Made by a program: the position numbers and the translations under genes. From NCBI RefSeq assembly GCF_900099915.1, contig NZ_FNDB01000003.1, positions 62,001-126,000 on the forward strand: 64,000 bases of DNA. Direction: 5' to 3'. This stretch comes from Flavobacterium omnivorum (lineage in GTDB: Bacteria > Bacteroidota > Bacteroidia > Flavobacteriales > Flavobacteriaceae). This document shows, piece by piece, positions 52,009 to 62,040 of the stretch; position 1 is the first letter of the stretch; each line of letters begins with the position of its first letter. The notes beneath the pieces were generated by a model. The model saw only the letters and a program-made list of their open reading frames with translations, did not search any database and was not told the DNA's origin.

Positions 52009-53121
52009 ATGAAATATTATATAATTGCGGGAGAAGCTTCAGGTGATTTACATGGTTCAAATTTGATGAAAGAGCTGTACAAAAAAGATCCAACTGCTGA
52101 CATCCGGTTTTGGGGTGGTGATCTAATGAAAAATGTCGGTGGAACTTTAGTAAAACACTATCGTGAATTAGCATTTATGGGATTTATTGAAGTAATTTTT
52201 AATTTAAAAACGATTCTCAACAACATTAAAATCTGTAAAAAAGACATTCTTGAATTTCAGCCTGATGTACTTATCTTCATTGATTATCCTGGTTTTAATT
52301 TGCGTATTGCCAAATGGGCGAAAGCATTGGGAATGAAAACCCATTACTATATTTCCCCGCAAATCTGGGCTTGGAAGGAAAGCAGGATAACAGATATTAA
52401 GCGCGATATTGATAAAATGTACGTGATTTTGCCTTTCGAAAAAAAGTTTTACGAAGACAAACACCAATTCCCAGTGGAATTTGTTGGTCATCCACTGATT
52501 GATGCAATTCACAACCAAGCAGCAGTTGATCCCGTTCTTTTCAGAAAAGAAAACCAATTAAACGACAAACCAATTATCGCTATTTTACCCGGCAGCCGAA
52601 AGCAGGAAATCACTAAAATGCTAAGTGTTATGCTAAGCGTTGTAAAAGATTTTCCAGAATATCAATTTGTAATTGCAGGTGCGCCAAGTCAGGAATTTTC
52701 TTTTTACCAAAATTTTATCACTCAGGAAAACATAAAATTCATTTCTAATAAAACCTATGATTTATTGCGAAATGCAACTGCGGCATTAGTCACCTCAGGA
52801 ACCGCAACACTGGAAACGGCACTATTCAAAGTTCCTGAAGTTGTTTGTTATAAAGGCAGTTGGGCTTCATACCAAATTGCAAAACGAATCATTACACTCA
52901 AATACATTTCATTAGTGAATTTAATCATGGATGAAGAAGTGGTAACCGAGTTAATTCAAGAAGAATGCACTACAAAACGCATTCGGGAAGAACTCGAAAA
53001 AATATTAAAAACGGACCATCGCAATACGCTTTTAGAAAAATATGCGTTATTAGAAGAGCAATTAGGCGGAATTGGAGCCAGTGAAAAAACAGCTGCATTG
53101 ATTGTAAATGATTTAAATTAA
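52009..53121 (+). CDS. lpxB: lipid-A-disaccharide synthase
   Basis: The 370-aa peripheral membrane glycosyltransferase joins UDP-diacylglucosamine and lipid X in lipid A synthesis. From the ATG at 52009, YYIIAGEASGDLHGSNLMKEL is the N-terminal signature. VLIFIDYPGFNLRIAKWAK, YYISPQIWAWKESRITDIK and the UDP-binding ILPGSRKQEI follow, with TSGTATLETALFKVPEVVCY near the C-terminus. An apparent upstream extension (from 51979) uses a non-ATG start and is not conserved-looking. Its presence confirms a Gram-negative envelope. Confidence 0.97.
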   Translation: MKYYIIAGEASGDLHGSNLMKELYKKDPTADIRFWGGDLMKNVGGTLVKHYRELAFMGFIEVIFNLKTILNNIKICKKDILEFQPDVLIFIDYPGFNLRIAKWAKALGMKTHYYISPQIWAWKESRITDIKRDIDKMYVILPFEKKFYEDKHQFPVEFVGHPLIDAIHNQAAVDPVLFRKENQLNDKPIIAILPGSRKQEITKMLSVMLSVVKDFPEYQFVIAGAPSQEFSFYQNFITQENIKFISNKTYDLLRNATAALVTSGTATLETALFKVPEVVCYKGSWASYQIAKRIITLKYISLVNLIMDEEVVTELIQEECTTKRIREELEKILKTDHRNTLLEKYALLEEQLGGIGASEKTAALIVNDLN

Positions 53122-53167
53122 GCTCCAATTTATTTCCGAATTTTAATATCAACTTAAAAAAACTCTT

Positions 53168-53686
53168 TTGAAACATATTGTATTCCTACTCTTCATTATC
53201 ATTTTTTTTACTTCTTGTAAATCGACATCGCCAATAGTAACTTCGAAAAAAGGAGAGCCAAAAGAGAAATTATCTCGATCTGAAAAGAGAAAAACAAACC
53301 AATTAGCAGAACAATTAATTGATGCAGCTGCTGATAACTTGGGTGTAAAATACAAATATGCAGGAACAACAAGAGCTGGTTATGATTGTTCCGGATTAGT
53401 TTATACCGTCTTTAATTCAGAAAATATTAGCCTACCACGCAACTCGTTTCAACAATCGAAAATAGGAGTTGTTTTAAATCCAAAAAAAGATCAAGCTCAA
53501 AAAGGCGATTTGATATTCTTTAAAACCAATAAAAACAAAGCAATAAATCACGTTGGAATTGTAATTGAAGCCACAGATGAAGAAATAAAATTCATTCATT
53601 CCTCGACCTCAAAAGGAGTAATTATTTCCTCGACCAAAGAACCGTATTACCAAAAAACCTTCGTCCAAATTAATCGCGTACTTTAA
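53168..53686 (+). CDS. NlpC/P60 (C40) family peptidoglycan peptidase, lipoprotein
   Basis: The 172-aa protein starts at TTG (53168), the only start that gives MKHIVFLLFIIIFFTSC, a lipoprotein signal with Cys17. A Lys/Arg-rich linker precedes the C40 domain, whose catalytic Cys is in GYDCSGLVYTVF (about residue 75) and His in INHVGIVIEA. RNSFQQSKIG is typical of the E. coli Spr/MepS group, which cut peptide cross-links to allow wall growth. It follows lpxB by 46 bp. Confidence 0.93.
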   Translation: MKHIVFLLFIIIFFTSCKSTSPIVTSKKGEPKEKLSRSEKRKTNQLAEQLIDAAADNLGVKYKYAGTTRAGYDCSGLVYTVFNSENISLPRNSFQQSKIGVVLNPKKDQAQKGDLIFFKTNKNKAINHVGIVIEATDEEIKFIHSSTSKGVIISSTKEPYYQKTFVQINRVL

Positions 53687-53780
53687 TTAATACTATTTTT
53701 GGAGAAAATTTAACTTTTAAAATTATAAAAATCTAAAAAAAATAAATCCGTTTCTTACTAAAAATGTGTACTTTAGAGTT

Positions 53781-55817
53781 ATGAAAGTACTACAATTCCC
53801 ACTGGCAAGAATTACGATAGGGTTTATATTAGGTTTACTTTTTGCTTTTTATCTGCATCCTTCTATTTCGGCTGTTTTTATTGCACTTATTACTTCTGTG
53901 AGTATTTTTATTTTATTTTATTTTTTATCCAAAAGCAGAAGTAAACTCTCGCTTTATTTTGGTGCCGGAACCTATTTTTTGTCTTTTATCATCGGAATTG
54001 CAACCCAAATTGCACATACCGATTATTTCCAAGAAAGCAATTACATTCACAATACGTCTATTTTTGAACAACCGCAATTCATTTCTTTAACGATTCGAGA
54101 AAAAATGAAAAGTTCTGCTTTTAGCGATCGTTACCTCGCTATTATTAATCATATCGGTCAGAAAGAACAAACCGGCAGAATCATATTGAACATACAAAAC
54201 GACAGTTTGCACCATGTCCTACAAGTTGGGAATTCTCTGCTGATAAAAGGCATATTAACAAAAAACAAACCACCCAATAATCCGAATCAATTTGATTACG
54301 GCAAATACCTTGAAAACAAACAAATCTATGCACAACTATATGCTGATGTTGCCGACATAAAAATCGGAACAGAAATAGACAAAAACATCTGGTATTACTC
54401 ATCCAAATTGAGAACACGGATCATTCGAAATTTAGAAAAAAATAATTTCAACAAAACAGAATTAAACGTTGCCATTGCCTTAATAATGGGACAACAACAA
54501 GATATTTCGCCAGACATTATTCGGGATTATCAATTTGCAGGAGCGGTACATATTTTATCCGTTTCTGGATTACACATTGGCTTTATTTTGCTTTTTGTAA
54601 CCTTTATTCTAAAACCAATTCCCAATAGCAAGCGGGGTTCATTTGTTAAGTTAATCATTATTCTCCTATCGTTATCGATGTTCGGAATTATTGCCGGATT
54701 AGCCCCTTCGGTAGTGCGCTCTGTGACGATGTTTTCCTTTGTCGCTATTGGAAATCATCTTCGCAGAAGTGTCAATATCTACCACACCTTATTAGTTTCA
54801 GTACTGTTAATTCTACTAGTCGAACCTTCTTTCTTATTTGATGTTGGATTTCAATTGAGCTATATCGCATTGTTTTTCATCATTTGGCTACAACCGCTTT
54901 TATCCTCCACTTGGAAACCAAAATACAAGGTTTCAAAATATATTTGGGATACTCTGACGGTATCTTTTGCCGCCCAAATTGGTACTTTACCACTCAGCAT
55001 TTATTATTTCCATCAGTTTCCTGGTTTGTTTTTTGTCACCAATCTGATTATTATTCCACTACTGAGCATCATAATGATTTTGGGAGTTTTGGTGATGCTT
55101 TTGGCGGCGTTTAATATCATTCCCGTATTCTTGTCGCAACTATTGGAGTGGAGTATTTATTATTTAAATAAAATCATAAATGCAATTGCCTCTTTGGAAC
55201 AGTTCATTATTCAGGATATTCCACTTCATTTTTACCTGTTGTTTAGCAGTTATTTACTATTGTTTACCGTAATCCTTTGGTTCAAAAAACCGAGCTTTAC
55301 TAAATTGGCTTTGGTTTTGATTGCTGTTCTCATTTCACAATTCTCTTATTTTAAAATACAGTGGAAAATTCAAACGGAACAAGAATTAGTGGTTTTCAAC
55401 AGCAAAAAAAGCACCTTGATTGCGGAAAGAAAAGGCGAAAACATTTTGGTTTATGCCAACGACAGCACTTTGAAAACTGCACAAAAAAATAGTCTTTTAA
55501 AATCCTATCGTATTGGAAACTTTAGCACTTTGGAACAAAAAAAAAGACTTCAAAATTTCATATTCTTTAATGGAAAAAAGATTTTTGTGTTAGACAGCTC
55601 AGGAATTTATCCCAAAAACATCAAACCCGATATTATCGTATTGACACAATCCGTAAAAATAAATTTAGACCGTTTGTTCCAAATAATGAAACCCAAATTA
55701 GTTATCGCTGATGCATCCAACTTTAAGAACATACAAAAACTATGGAAAGCCAGTTGTGAAAAACAGAAAATCCCTTTTCACGCAACTGGCGAAAAGGGAT
55801 TTTATAAATTGAATTAA
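53781..55817 (+). CDS. ComEC/Rec2-type competence channel protein
   Basis: From the ATG at 53781 (MKVLQFPLAR) the protein has 678 aa. Three N-terminal helices precede an OB-like DUF4131 region (about 80-200, with the conserved GNSLLIKGILTKNKPPNNPNQFDYGKYL). The polytopic Competence domain (about 225-500) shows ALIMGQQQDISPDIIRDYQFAGAVHILSVSGLHIGFI. A short C-terminal domain is not the complete metallo-beta-lactamase domain found in many ComEC proteins. ComEC moves single-stranded DNA across the inner membrane. The gene's last codons form a terminator hairpin. Confidence 0.92.
   Translation: MKVLQFPLARITIGFILGLLFAFYLHPSISAVFIALITSVSIFILFYFLSKSRSKLSLYFGAGTYFLSFIIGIATQIAHTDYFQESNYIHNTSIFEQPQFISLTIREKMKSSAFSDRYLAIINHIGQKEQTGRIILNIQNDSLHHVLQVGNSLLIKGILTKNKPPNNPNQFDYGKYLENKQIYAQLYADVADIKIGTEIDKNIWYYSSKLRTRIIRNLEKNNFNKTELNVAIALIMGQQQDISPDIIRDYQFAGAVHILSVSGLHIGFILLFVTFILKPIPNSKRGSFVKLIIILLSLSMFGIIAGLAPSVVRSVTMFSFVAIGNHLRRSVNIYHTLLVSVLLILLVEPSFLFDVGFQLSYIALFFIIWLQPLLSSTWKPKYKVSKYIWDTLTVSFAAQIGTLPLSIYYFHQFPGLFFVTNLIIIPLLSIIMILGVLVMLLAAFNIIPVFLSQLLEWSIYYLNKIINAIASLEQFIIQDIPLHFYLLFSSYLLLFTVILWFKKPSFTKLALVLIAVLISQFSYFKIQWKIQTEQELVVFNSKKSTLIAERKGENILVYANDSTLKTAQKNSLLKSYRIGNFSTLEQKKRLQNFIFFNGKKIFVLDSSGIYPKNIKPDIIVLTQSVKINLDRLFQIMKPKLVIADASNFKNIQKLWKASCEKQKIPFHATGEKGFYKLN
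55767..55803. terminator. terminator hairpin within the 3' end of the comEC-like gene
   Basis: AAAATCCCTTTTC (55767-55779) and GAAAAGGGATTTT (55791-55803) form a perfect 13-bp stem with an 11-nt loop, fully inside the coding sequence. It can serve the convergent thioredoxin-like gene as well. GCCAGTTG/CAACTGGC (55749-55756/55782-55789) gives a competing pairing. Confidence 0.75.
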
Positions 55818-55822
55818 GAATT

Positions 55823-56281
55823 TTATTTCTTCAGAAAACCATTTGCTACAGCCAACCAAGCTGATGGTCCACCGGCAACATAACCTGTACTTCCAATCCC
55901 TTCAAAATTGACTTTACCCTCTTTTGTCGTGGCATTTGCTAGTATAATGGTAGGGAATCCTTGAATTCCGAAAGCCATTTGTAACTCATTATTCTGCTTT
56001 TTAATATCATCTGTCTGTGGCGCTTTCCTTGGATAATCCAGTTCGACTAAAACTACATTTTCCTTGGCCCAAGCCGCAAATTCAGGCGTTTTCAAAACTT
56101 CTTTTTGCAAACGAATACACCATCCACACCAATCGCTTCCGGTAAAAAATAGCAATAGTGGTTTCTTGGTTTCAGTAGAAATTGCCATTGCCTTAGTAAC
56201 ATTGGTTTCCCAAACTAATTCTTGTGCTTCGGCGGCAAATGAGCCAGCAAACAATAACAAAGCAACTATGATTTTCTTCAT
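55823..56281 (-). CDS. secreted thioredoxin-like protein, CGWC active site
   Basis: The 152-aa protein has a signal peptide (cleavage near AEAQ, residue 19) and a single thioredoxin fold with active site DWCGWCIRLQ (Cys52/Cys55 by my count). The C-terminal GFPTIILANATTKEG supplies the cis-Pro loop. It resembles the thioredoxin_7/DUF255-like periplasmic reductases common in Bacteroidota rather than cytoplasmic thioredoxin. Partner proteins are unknown. It converges on the comEC-like gene with a 5-bp gap, and the POT transporter gene lies upstream on the same strand. Confidence 0.9.
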   Translation of the reverse strand: MKKIIVALLLFAGSFAAEAQELVWETNVTKAMAISTETKKPLLLFFTGSDWCGWCIRLQKEVLKTPEFAAWAKENVVLVELDYPRKAPQTDDIKKQNNELQMAFGIQGFPTIILANATTKEGKVNFEGIGSTGYVAGGPSAWLAVANGFLKK

Positions 56282-56325
56282 ATTTATAATTTTATTGATT
56301 TAAAATCAAAAATGATACCTAAAAT

Positions 56326-58131
56326 TTAACGAACACCGTGCATCAGTTTTTTAATAACCGGAGTCATCGCTACAGAGAATAAAGCAACTACAATGGAGAT
56401 TATAGTCAACATCCAAAAGAAGTAACTCAATCCGTGTTCATTGGCAATTTTATCAATATTCTCTCCAAACATACCGGCACCTTTCATCCCGATTGCTACC
56501 GCTAAATACCAAACACCAAACATGAACGCAATCATACGAGCCGGAACTAATTTACTCACATAAGATAATCCAACCGGCGAGATACACAATTCAGCCATAG
56601 TATGGAAAAGATACACTAGAATTAACCAAATCATACTTACAGAAGCGGTTTTTGCACCTGCTTCGATTCCGCTTGCGCCAAAAGCTACACAAGCCATCCC
56701 AAGGGCTAATAGTCCCATTCCGATTCCGTATTTCAAATTCGCAGAAGGGTTGTATTTACTTTCCCACCATTTAGAGAATAACGGTGCTAATGAAATAATA
56801 AACAAAGAGTTTAAAGTAGAAAACCAAGTAGCTGGAACTTCCGTTAAAGCCGTGGTAACTTTGTCAATTTTCAATGCTTGCAAAGTTGAATCTGATAATG
56901 ATAAATAGCCTGCAGTATAATAATCTTTTGTCAACATCCAGATTGCTATAGCCCAAATAATGATAAAACTGACACTTAGAATAATATTTGCCAGTGCATA
57001 TAATTTAAAGGTCTGTTTGAATAATAAAATCAATACCCAAGTAATAATTACCAAAGGTAAAATAGTGATTAATGAATTCATCACTAAAAACACCACACTC
57101 CAATTGCCTGTTAAAACACGATCCGTATAATCACTAGCGAAAATGGTTAAACTGTTTGGTGACTGTTCAAAAATGGCCCAAAAGAAAATAGTCAGAAATG
57201 CGAAAAATGTAACCGCAATTAATTTTTCTTTGGTGATTTTAGAATATTGAGTAAATCTGTAAATCAACAATATAATAAATACGACTAAAGCAGAAACAAT
57301 AGCAATAGCGTTTCCATTAGGACCTAAGAAAGAAAAAATATTCACTTTACCTCCCGATATTTTTGAAGCGGGATCATTTACAAGCCATAATAAAGCTAAA
57401 ATAGAAGAGAAAGCTATTGCTGCTAATTGTATAGAAGAAAAAGGATTTCTTTTATCTGTATCCAATGCTTCTGCTTTTGCTTTACTTTCTTTATTTGGTT
57501 TTAAACCAATGTCTCCAAAGATATCTTGAGACAACCAAAATTGTAACATTCCAAAGAACATAAAGATTCCGGCTAAACCAAATCCGTATGTCCAACCTAC
57601 TTTTTCTCCTAAATAACCACAAAGTAAAATCCCGAAGAACGCTCCGGCATTCACACCCATGTAAAATAAAGTATACGCACCATCTTTCTTTTCCGGACGA
57701 TCTTTGTACATTTCAGATACGATTGATGTCATGTTTGGTTTAAAGAAACCATTTCCAAAAACCAACAATACTAATCCTAAATAAATAGAAAATTCAGTTT
57801 CGACAGCCATAGAAGCATGTCCTAGTGTCATTAAAGTGGCACCAACAACAACAGCCCATCTAAAACCAATTACTTTATCAGCAAAATAACCACCTAACAT
57901 AGTAGATAAATAAACCAAACCCACATAGGATCCAAATAATGCAGACGCATTTTCACGAGTCCATTCCCAACCACCATCTGTAAAGGAAGCTGTTAAAAAT
58001 AAAATCAATAAAGAACGCATTCCGTAGAATGAAAATCGCTCCCACATCTCTGTGAAAAACAAAACGAATAATCCCGCAGGGTGCCCTAAAACGGTACTTT
58101 TAAAAAATTGATCTGTAGTATTTTCACTCAT
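56326..58131 (-). CDS. peptide MFS transporter (POT/PTR family), long form
   Basis: The 601-aa proton-coupled di/tripeptide importer has the POT signature ExxER as EMWERFSFYGMRSLL (about 28-42). GGYFADKVIGFRWAVVVGA and FKPNMTSIVSEMY (PTR2 motif) follow. At least 12 helices are evident, with a long central insert (about 220-330), and it ends with VIKKLMHGVR. It lies 4 bp downstream of a second POT gene and in the same run as a dipeptidyl peptidase gene, giving a peptide-use operon. Confidence 0.96.
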   Translation of the reverse strand: MSENTTDQFFKSTVLGHPAGLFVLFFTEMWERFSFYGMRSLLILFLTASFTDGGWEWTRENASALFGSYVGLVYLSTMLGGYFADKVIGFRWAVVVGATLMTLGHASMAVETEFSIYLGLVLLVFGNGFFKPNMTSIVSEMYKDRPEKKDGAYTLFYMGVNAGAFFGILLCGYLGEKVGWTYGFGLAGIFMFFGMLQFWLSQDIFGDIGLKPNKESKAKAEALDTDKRNPFSSIQLAAIAFSSILALLWLVNDPASKISGGKVNIFSFLGPNGNAIAIVSALVVFIILLIYRFTQYSKITKEKLIAVTFFAFLTIFFWAIFEQSPNSLTIFASDYTDRVLTGNWSVVFLVMNSLITILPLVIITWVLILLFKQTFKLYALANIILSVSFIIIWAIAIWMLTKDYYTAGYLSLSDSTLQALKIDKVTTALTEVPATWFSTLNSLFIISLAPLFSKWWESKYNPSANLKYGIGMGLLALGMACVAFGASGIEAGAKTASVSMIWLILVYLFHTMAELCISPVGLSYVSKLVPARMIAFMFGVWYLAVAIGMKGAGMFGENIDKIANEHGLSYFFWMLTIISIVVALFSVAMTPVIKKLMHGVR

Positions 58132-58135
58132 ATTA

Positions 58136-59680
58136 TTAATTGTTTAATTCTTTATCTACTCCGTGCATTAATTTTTTGATCACTGGTGAAAGTGCCAAGA
58201 GCACTACTCCAAAACCAAGTCCTGTATAAAATAAGTATTCAAAAAGGACTAAGTAACTCTGTTTTGCTAAGTTTAAATCTGGCGCTGTACCATTTGAAGT
58301 ATCCACTGATGCAATGTTAGCTAAGATGGATGCAATAAATTCAGAACTGGCTGTAGCCAAAAACCAAACCCCCATCATGAATCCTACGATTTTTACTGGC
58401 GATAATTTAGTAACAGCAGATAGTCCAACTGGTGATAAGCACAATTCTCCGCAGGTATGTAAAAAGTAAGTTAGAATCAACCAAATCATGGCTACTTTCC
58501 CCAAACCCGAGAGGCTAATCCCTAAAACCAAAGACCCAAACCCCAAACCTACCAACAACAATGCCATAGAAAATTTTACTGCTGTATTAGGATTGTATTT
58601 CCCTAGCTTTACCCATAACCAAGCAAAAACTGGGGCTAACAAAATAATAAACAACGCGTTGAAACTTAGAAATTGCCCCGCTGAGATCGTATATCCAAAA
58701 ATTGTTCTATCTAAAATACGATCAGCAAATAAATTCAAAGAAGTATAAGCTTGCTCGAATAATGCCCAGAAGATTATGGTAAAGACAATCAAAATTGTCA
58801 AAGCGATTAGTTGTTCTCTCGCTTTCTTGTCCAGTTGCGTAACTGCATAATAAACGATATAAATAAAAGAAACAGCACCAGCAACCATCAAGGAATACGA
58901 AACGACTTCATGACGTTGCACCATTTGCCAAAAAACAAGTGCAGAAGAAACACTTACTAAGTATATTAACCATTCATTTTTGATACCAAATGATTTTTTC
59001 TCTAACGTTTCTGGAGCTTTTGGCTCTCCTTTGCCCATCAATAACTTTCTTCCGGAAATAAAAGTTACCAGTCCAAAAAACATTCCCACTCCAGCAGCAC
59101 CAAAACCGTAGCTCCAACCGTAGGTCTCTCCTAGCCAAACACAAATTAAGGTTGCCAAGAATGACCCTAAATTGATTCCCATATAGAACAACGTGAATCC
59201 AGAATCTCTTCTTTTATCACCTGTTTCATATAGTTCTCCTACTAAGGAAGAGATGTTGGCTTTCAAAAAACCAACCCCTACTATGATCAAGGATAAGGAA
59301 AAGTAAAATATTTGCAAAGCGGTTTCGTCCCGTGTAATTTCACCTGTCATCGATTGTGTTGCGGCATTTCCTTCATAAGCCATTCCTACATGACCTAAAA
59401 CCAGCATAATCCCACCAAAAACAATCGCTTTTCTAAAACCTAAATACCGATCCGCAATAAAACCACCTATTACTGGCACGGCATATACTAAAGCGGCATA
59501 ACTTCCTATTAATAAATTTCCTGAAGTATCTGAAAAAAGATGGTATCGTGTCAGATAGAAAATCAACAATGCTTTCATTCCGTAAAAGGAGAAGCGTTCC
59601 CACATTTCTGTAAAAAACAATATAAAAAGCGCTTTTGGATGTCCAAAAAATTCTTCCTGATTCAATGCGTCGTTTGTCAT
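58136..59680 (-). CDS. peptide MFS transporter (POT/PTR family), short form
   Basis: The 514-aa proton-coupled oligopeptide transporter has EMWERFSFYGMKALLIFYL (ExxER motif) at about 25-43. IGGFIADRYLGFRKAIVFGG, FLKANISSLVGELYE and GELCLSPVGLSAVTKLSP follow. It is a paralogue of the downstream 601-aa transporter, lacking much of the central insert. Spacing is 4 bp to that gene and 9 bp from the dipeptidyl peptidase gene upstream, so the three form one operon. Confidence 0.97.
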   Translation of the reverse strand: MTNDALNQEEFFGHPKALFILFFTEMWERFSFYGMKALLIFYLTRYHLFSDTSGNLLIGSYAALVYAVPVIGGFIADRYLGFRKAIVFGGIMLVLGHVGMAYEGNAATQSMTGEITRDETALQIFYFSLSLIIVGVGFLKANISSLVGELYETGDKRRDSGFTLFYMGINLGSFLATLICVWLGETYGWSYGFGAAGVGMFFGLVTFISGRKLLMGKGEPKAPETLEKKSFGIKNEWLIYLVSVSSALVFWQMVQRHEVVSYSLMVAGAVSFIYIVYYAVTQLDKKAREQLIALTILIVFTIIFWALFEQAYTSLNLFADRILDRTIFGYTISAGQFLSFNALFIILLAPVFAWLWVKLGKYNPNTAVKFSMALLLVGLGFGSLVLGISLSGLGKVAMIWLILTYFLHTCGELCLSPVGLSAVTKLSPVKIVGFMMGVWFLATASSEFIASILANIASVDTSNGTAPDLNLAKQSYLVLFEYLFYTGLGFGVVLLALSPVIKKLMHGVDKELNN

Positions 59681-59689
59681 AAAGTGCTG

Positions 59690-61861
59690 TTATAAATTTT
59701 CTTTAATGAAATTAGTCATTTTCGTGTACAATTGGACTCTCGTTTTCCCACCATAAATCCCGTGATTATTGTCTGGGTAAATTTGCGAATCAAATTGTTT
59801 ATTTGCCTGAATCAAAGCTTCCATCATTTGCATAGAGTTTTGAACATGCACATTATCATCTCCTGAACCGTGAATCAAAAGGAATTTCCCTTTCAACTTA
59901 TCCACATGATTTATTGGTGAATTATCATCGTATCCACTCGCATTTTCTTGCGGTGTCGTCATGTAACGTTCCGTGTACACGCTGTCATAAAAACGCCAGT
60001 TCGTTACCGGAGCCACAGCAATTGCCATTTTGAAAACATCATTTCCTTTCATGATACAATTAGATGCCATAAAACCGCCATAAGACCAGCCAAATATACC
60101 AATTCTAGCTTTATCCACAAAAGCGTAATTTCCTATTACTTTGGCAGCGTCAATTTGGTCTTCTACTTCGTATTTTCCTAATTGCAATTGAGTTACTTTT
60201 TTGAAACCAGCTCCTTTGAAACCAGTTCCACGTCCGTCAACACAAGCTACAATATAACCTTGTTGAGACAACATCATAAACCAATAATCATCCGTGCTGT
60301 TCCATTCATTATTCACTTGCTGTGAACCCGGACCAGAATATTGGTACATAAAAACCGGATATTTTTTTGCCGGATCAAAATCTTTTGGCTTAATCATCCA
60401 AGCATTTAGTTCGTTTCCTTTTGCTGTTTTCAAAACAAAAAACTCTTTTGCCGGTAAATCATAGCTTTTTAGTTTCGCAGCCAATGATTCATTGTTTTCA
60501 ATAACTTGAACTTGTTTTCCAAATTTAGCATCGTTCAATGTATAAGTCGTAGGTTGAGCCGCGCTAGAAAACGTGTTGATGTAGTATTGAAAATTCGGAC
60601 TGAATGTCGCAGCATTCGTTCCTGTATTTTGCGACAAACGCACTTTATTCTTCCCGTCAAGACTTATTTTGTAAACATCTCTGTTGATGGATCCATTCTC
60701 CACCGACTGATAGAAAACCGTATTTGTCTTTTCGTCTAAACCATAATAATTAGTTACTTCCCATTTTCCTTTAGTAATTTGGTTTTTCAATTTTCCAGTT
60801 TTGTCATATAAATAGATATGGTTGAAACCGTCTTTTTCGCTAGTCCAAATAAAACTGTTGTCTTTCAAGAAAGTCAAATTGTCTGTCACATCAACATACG
60901 CTTTGTCTTTTTCATTCAAAACTACTTTTGCAGCTCCTGAATTACCATCGATAAACAACAAATCCAAATTATTTTGATGGCGATTCAATACCTGTGCTGA
61001 CAATGTATTCGCATCATTAGTCCATTTCATTCTGGCGATATAAAAATCATTGTATTTTCCTAGGTTAATATCTTTCACCGCATTCGAATTTACATCATAA
61101 ATGTGTAACGATACAACAGCGTTCTTCTCACCAGCTTTTGGATATTTAAAGGTTTGCATCATTGGGTACAATTCTTTTCCAAACATAGACATCGAAAATT
61201 CCGGAACTTGACTTTCGTCAAAACGAATATAGGCTACTTTTTTGCTGTCAGCGCTCCAATCAAAAGCTTTCACGAAAGCGAATTCTTCCTCGTAAACCCA
61301 ATCCGTAATACCGTTAATAATACTGTTTTTTTGTCCGTCTGTAGTTATTGGAGTCGATGTAGCAGAAGCTAAATCATATACATACAAATTATTTTCTTTG
61401 GCGTAAGCAATCTTTTTCCCATCAGGTGAAAAAGTAGGCTCTTGAACCTGAAAATCGAATAGTTTTCTTAATTTTTTATTGGCGATGTCATATAAATAAT
61501 AATCAGCTGTAAACGAGTGGCGGAAGATTTGATTGGTATTACAAGCCAATAAAATCATTTTTTCTGAAGCGTCAAAAGTGTAACTGTCAATCCCGCCAGA
61601 CAATTCTCTGTATGATTTTGTATCGATTAATGTTGACACTTTTTTTAATGTTGCAAAATCGTACAAATCAATCTGCATGCTTCTGGACTGCCTGTCAGCA
61701 TTTAAAACCGTGTATTGATTTGTGTTTTTCAACGATTGTAATTCATCCATTCCCTGAGCTCGAAATGTACCGTTAAAAAGTTCATCAATTGTGATTTTTT
61801 GTTGACCAACAACCGTAAAACACAAGAATAAAAATAATGCTATAATTTTTTTCGAATACAT
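59690..61861 (-). CDS. S9 family prolyl dipeptidyl peptidase (DPP IV type)
   Basis: The 723-aa exported serine peptidase clips X-Pro or X-Ala dipeptides. A signal peptide (cleavage near VVGQQ, residue 19) precedes an eight-bladed propeller (about 40-470) containing DWVYEEEFAF, the Glu-pair motif of DPP IV. The alpha/beta-hydrolase domain has the Ser in GWSYGGFMAS, Asp in HGSGDDNVH and His in NNHGIYGG. Released dipeptides would be imported by the two POT carriers encoded directly downstream. It diverges from the mevalonate-pathway genes. Confidence 0.96.
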   Translation of the reverse strand: MYSKKIIALFLFLCFTVVGQQKITIDELFNGTFRAQGMDELQSLKNTNQYTVLNADRQSRSMQIDLYDFATLKKVSTLIDTKSYRELSGGIDSYTFDASEKMILLACNTNQIFRHSFTADYYLYDIANKKLRKLFDFQVQEPTFSPDGKKIAYAKENNLYVYDLASATSTPITTDGQKNSIINGITDWVYEEEFAFVKAFDWSADSKKVAYIRFDESQVPEFSMSMFGKELYPMMQTFKYPKAGEKNAVVSLHIYDVNSNAVKDINLGKYNDFYIARMKWTNDANTLSAQVLNRHQNNLDLLFIDGNSGAAKVVLNEKDKAYVDVTDNLTFLKDNSFIWTSEKDGFNHIYLYDKTGKLKNQITKGKWEVTNYYGLDEKTNTVFYQSVENGSINRDVYKISLDGKNKVRLSQNTGTNAATFSPNFQYYINTFSSAAQPTTYTLNDAKFGKQVQVIENNESLAAKLKSYDLPAKEFFVLKTAKGNELNAWMIKPKDFDPAKKYPVFMYQYSGPGSQQVNNEWNSTDDYWFMMLSQQGYIVACVDGRGTGFKGAGFKKVTQLQLGKYEVEDQIDAAKVIGNYAFVDKARIGIFGWSYGGFMASNCIMKGNDVFKMAIAVAPVTNWRFYDSVYTERYMTTPQENASGYDDNSPINHVDKLKGKFLLIHGSGDDNVHVQNSMQMMEALIQANKQFDSQIYPDNNHGIYGGKTRVQLYTKMTNFIKENL

Positions 61862-62004
61862 ACTATTTATTTAAAGATAAAAACCGTCAATTTTAGTGAA
61901 AAAATTACAATTATCGGTCATTTTATATGTTAAATGTAAAAAGTATTATAAAAAATAACCTTTCGCTGAATATAATTTGATTGTAAATAAAACGGCTAAA
62001 ACCG

Positions 62005-62012
62005 TATCTTTG
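62005..62012 (+). promoter_or_regulatory. -7 promoter box of the mevalonate-pathway genes
   Basis: TATCTTTG matches TAnnTTTG exactly, 28 bp before the start. The inverted repeat ACGG-CTAAAA-CCGT (61992-62005) lies directly upstream and partly overlaps it. Confidence 0.5.
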
Positions 62013-62040
62013 CAACTAATTACACCATAATCAATTGAGA

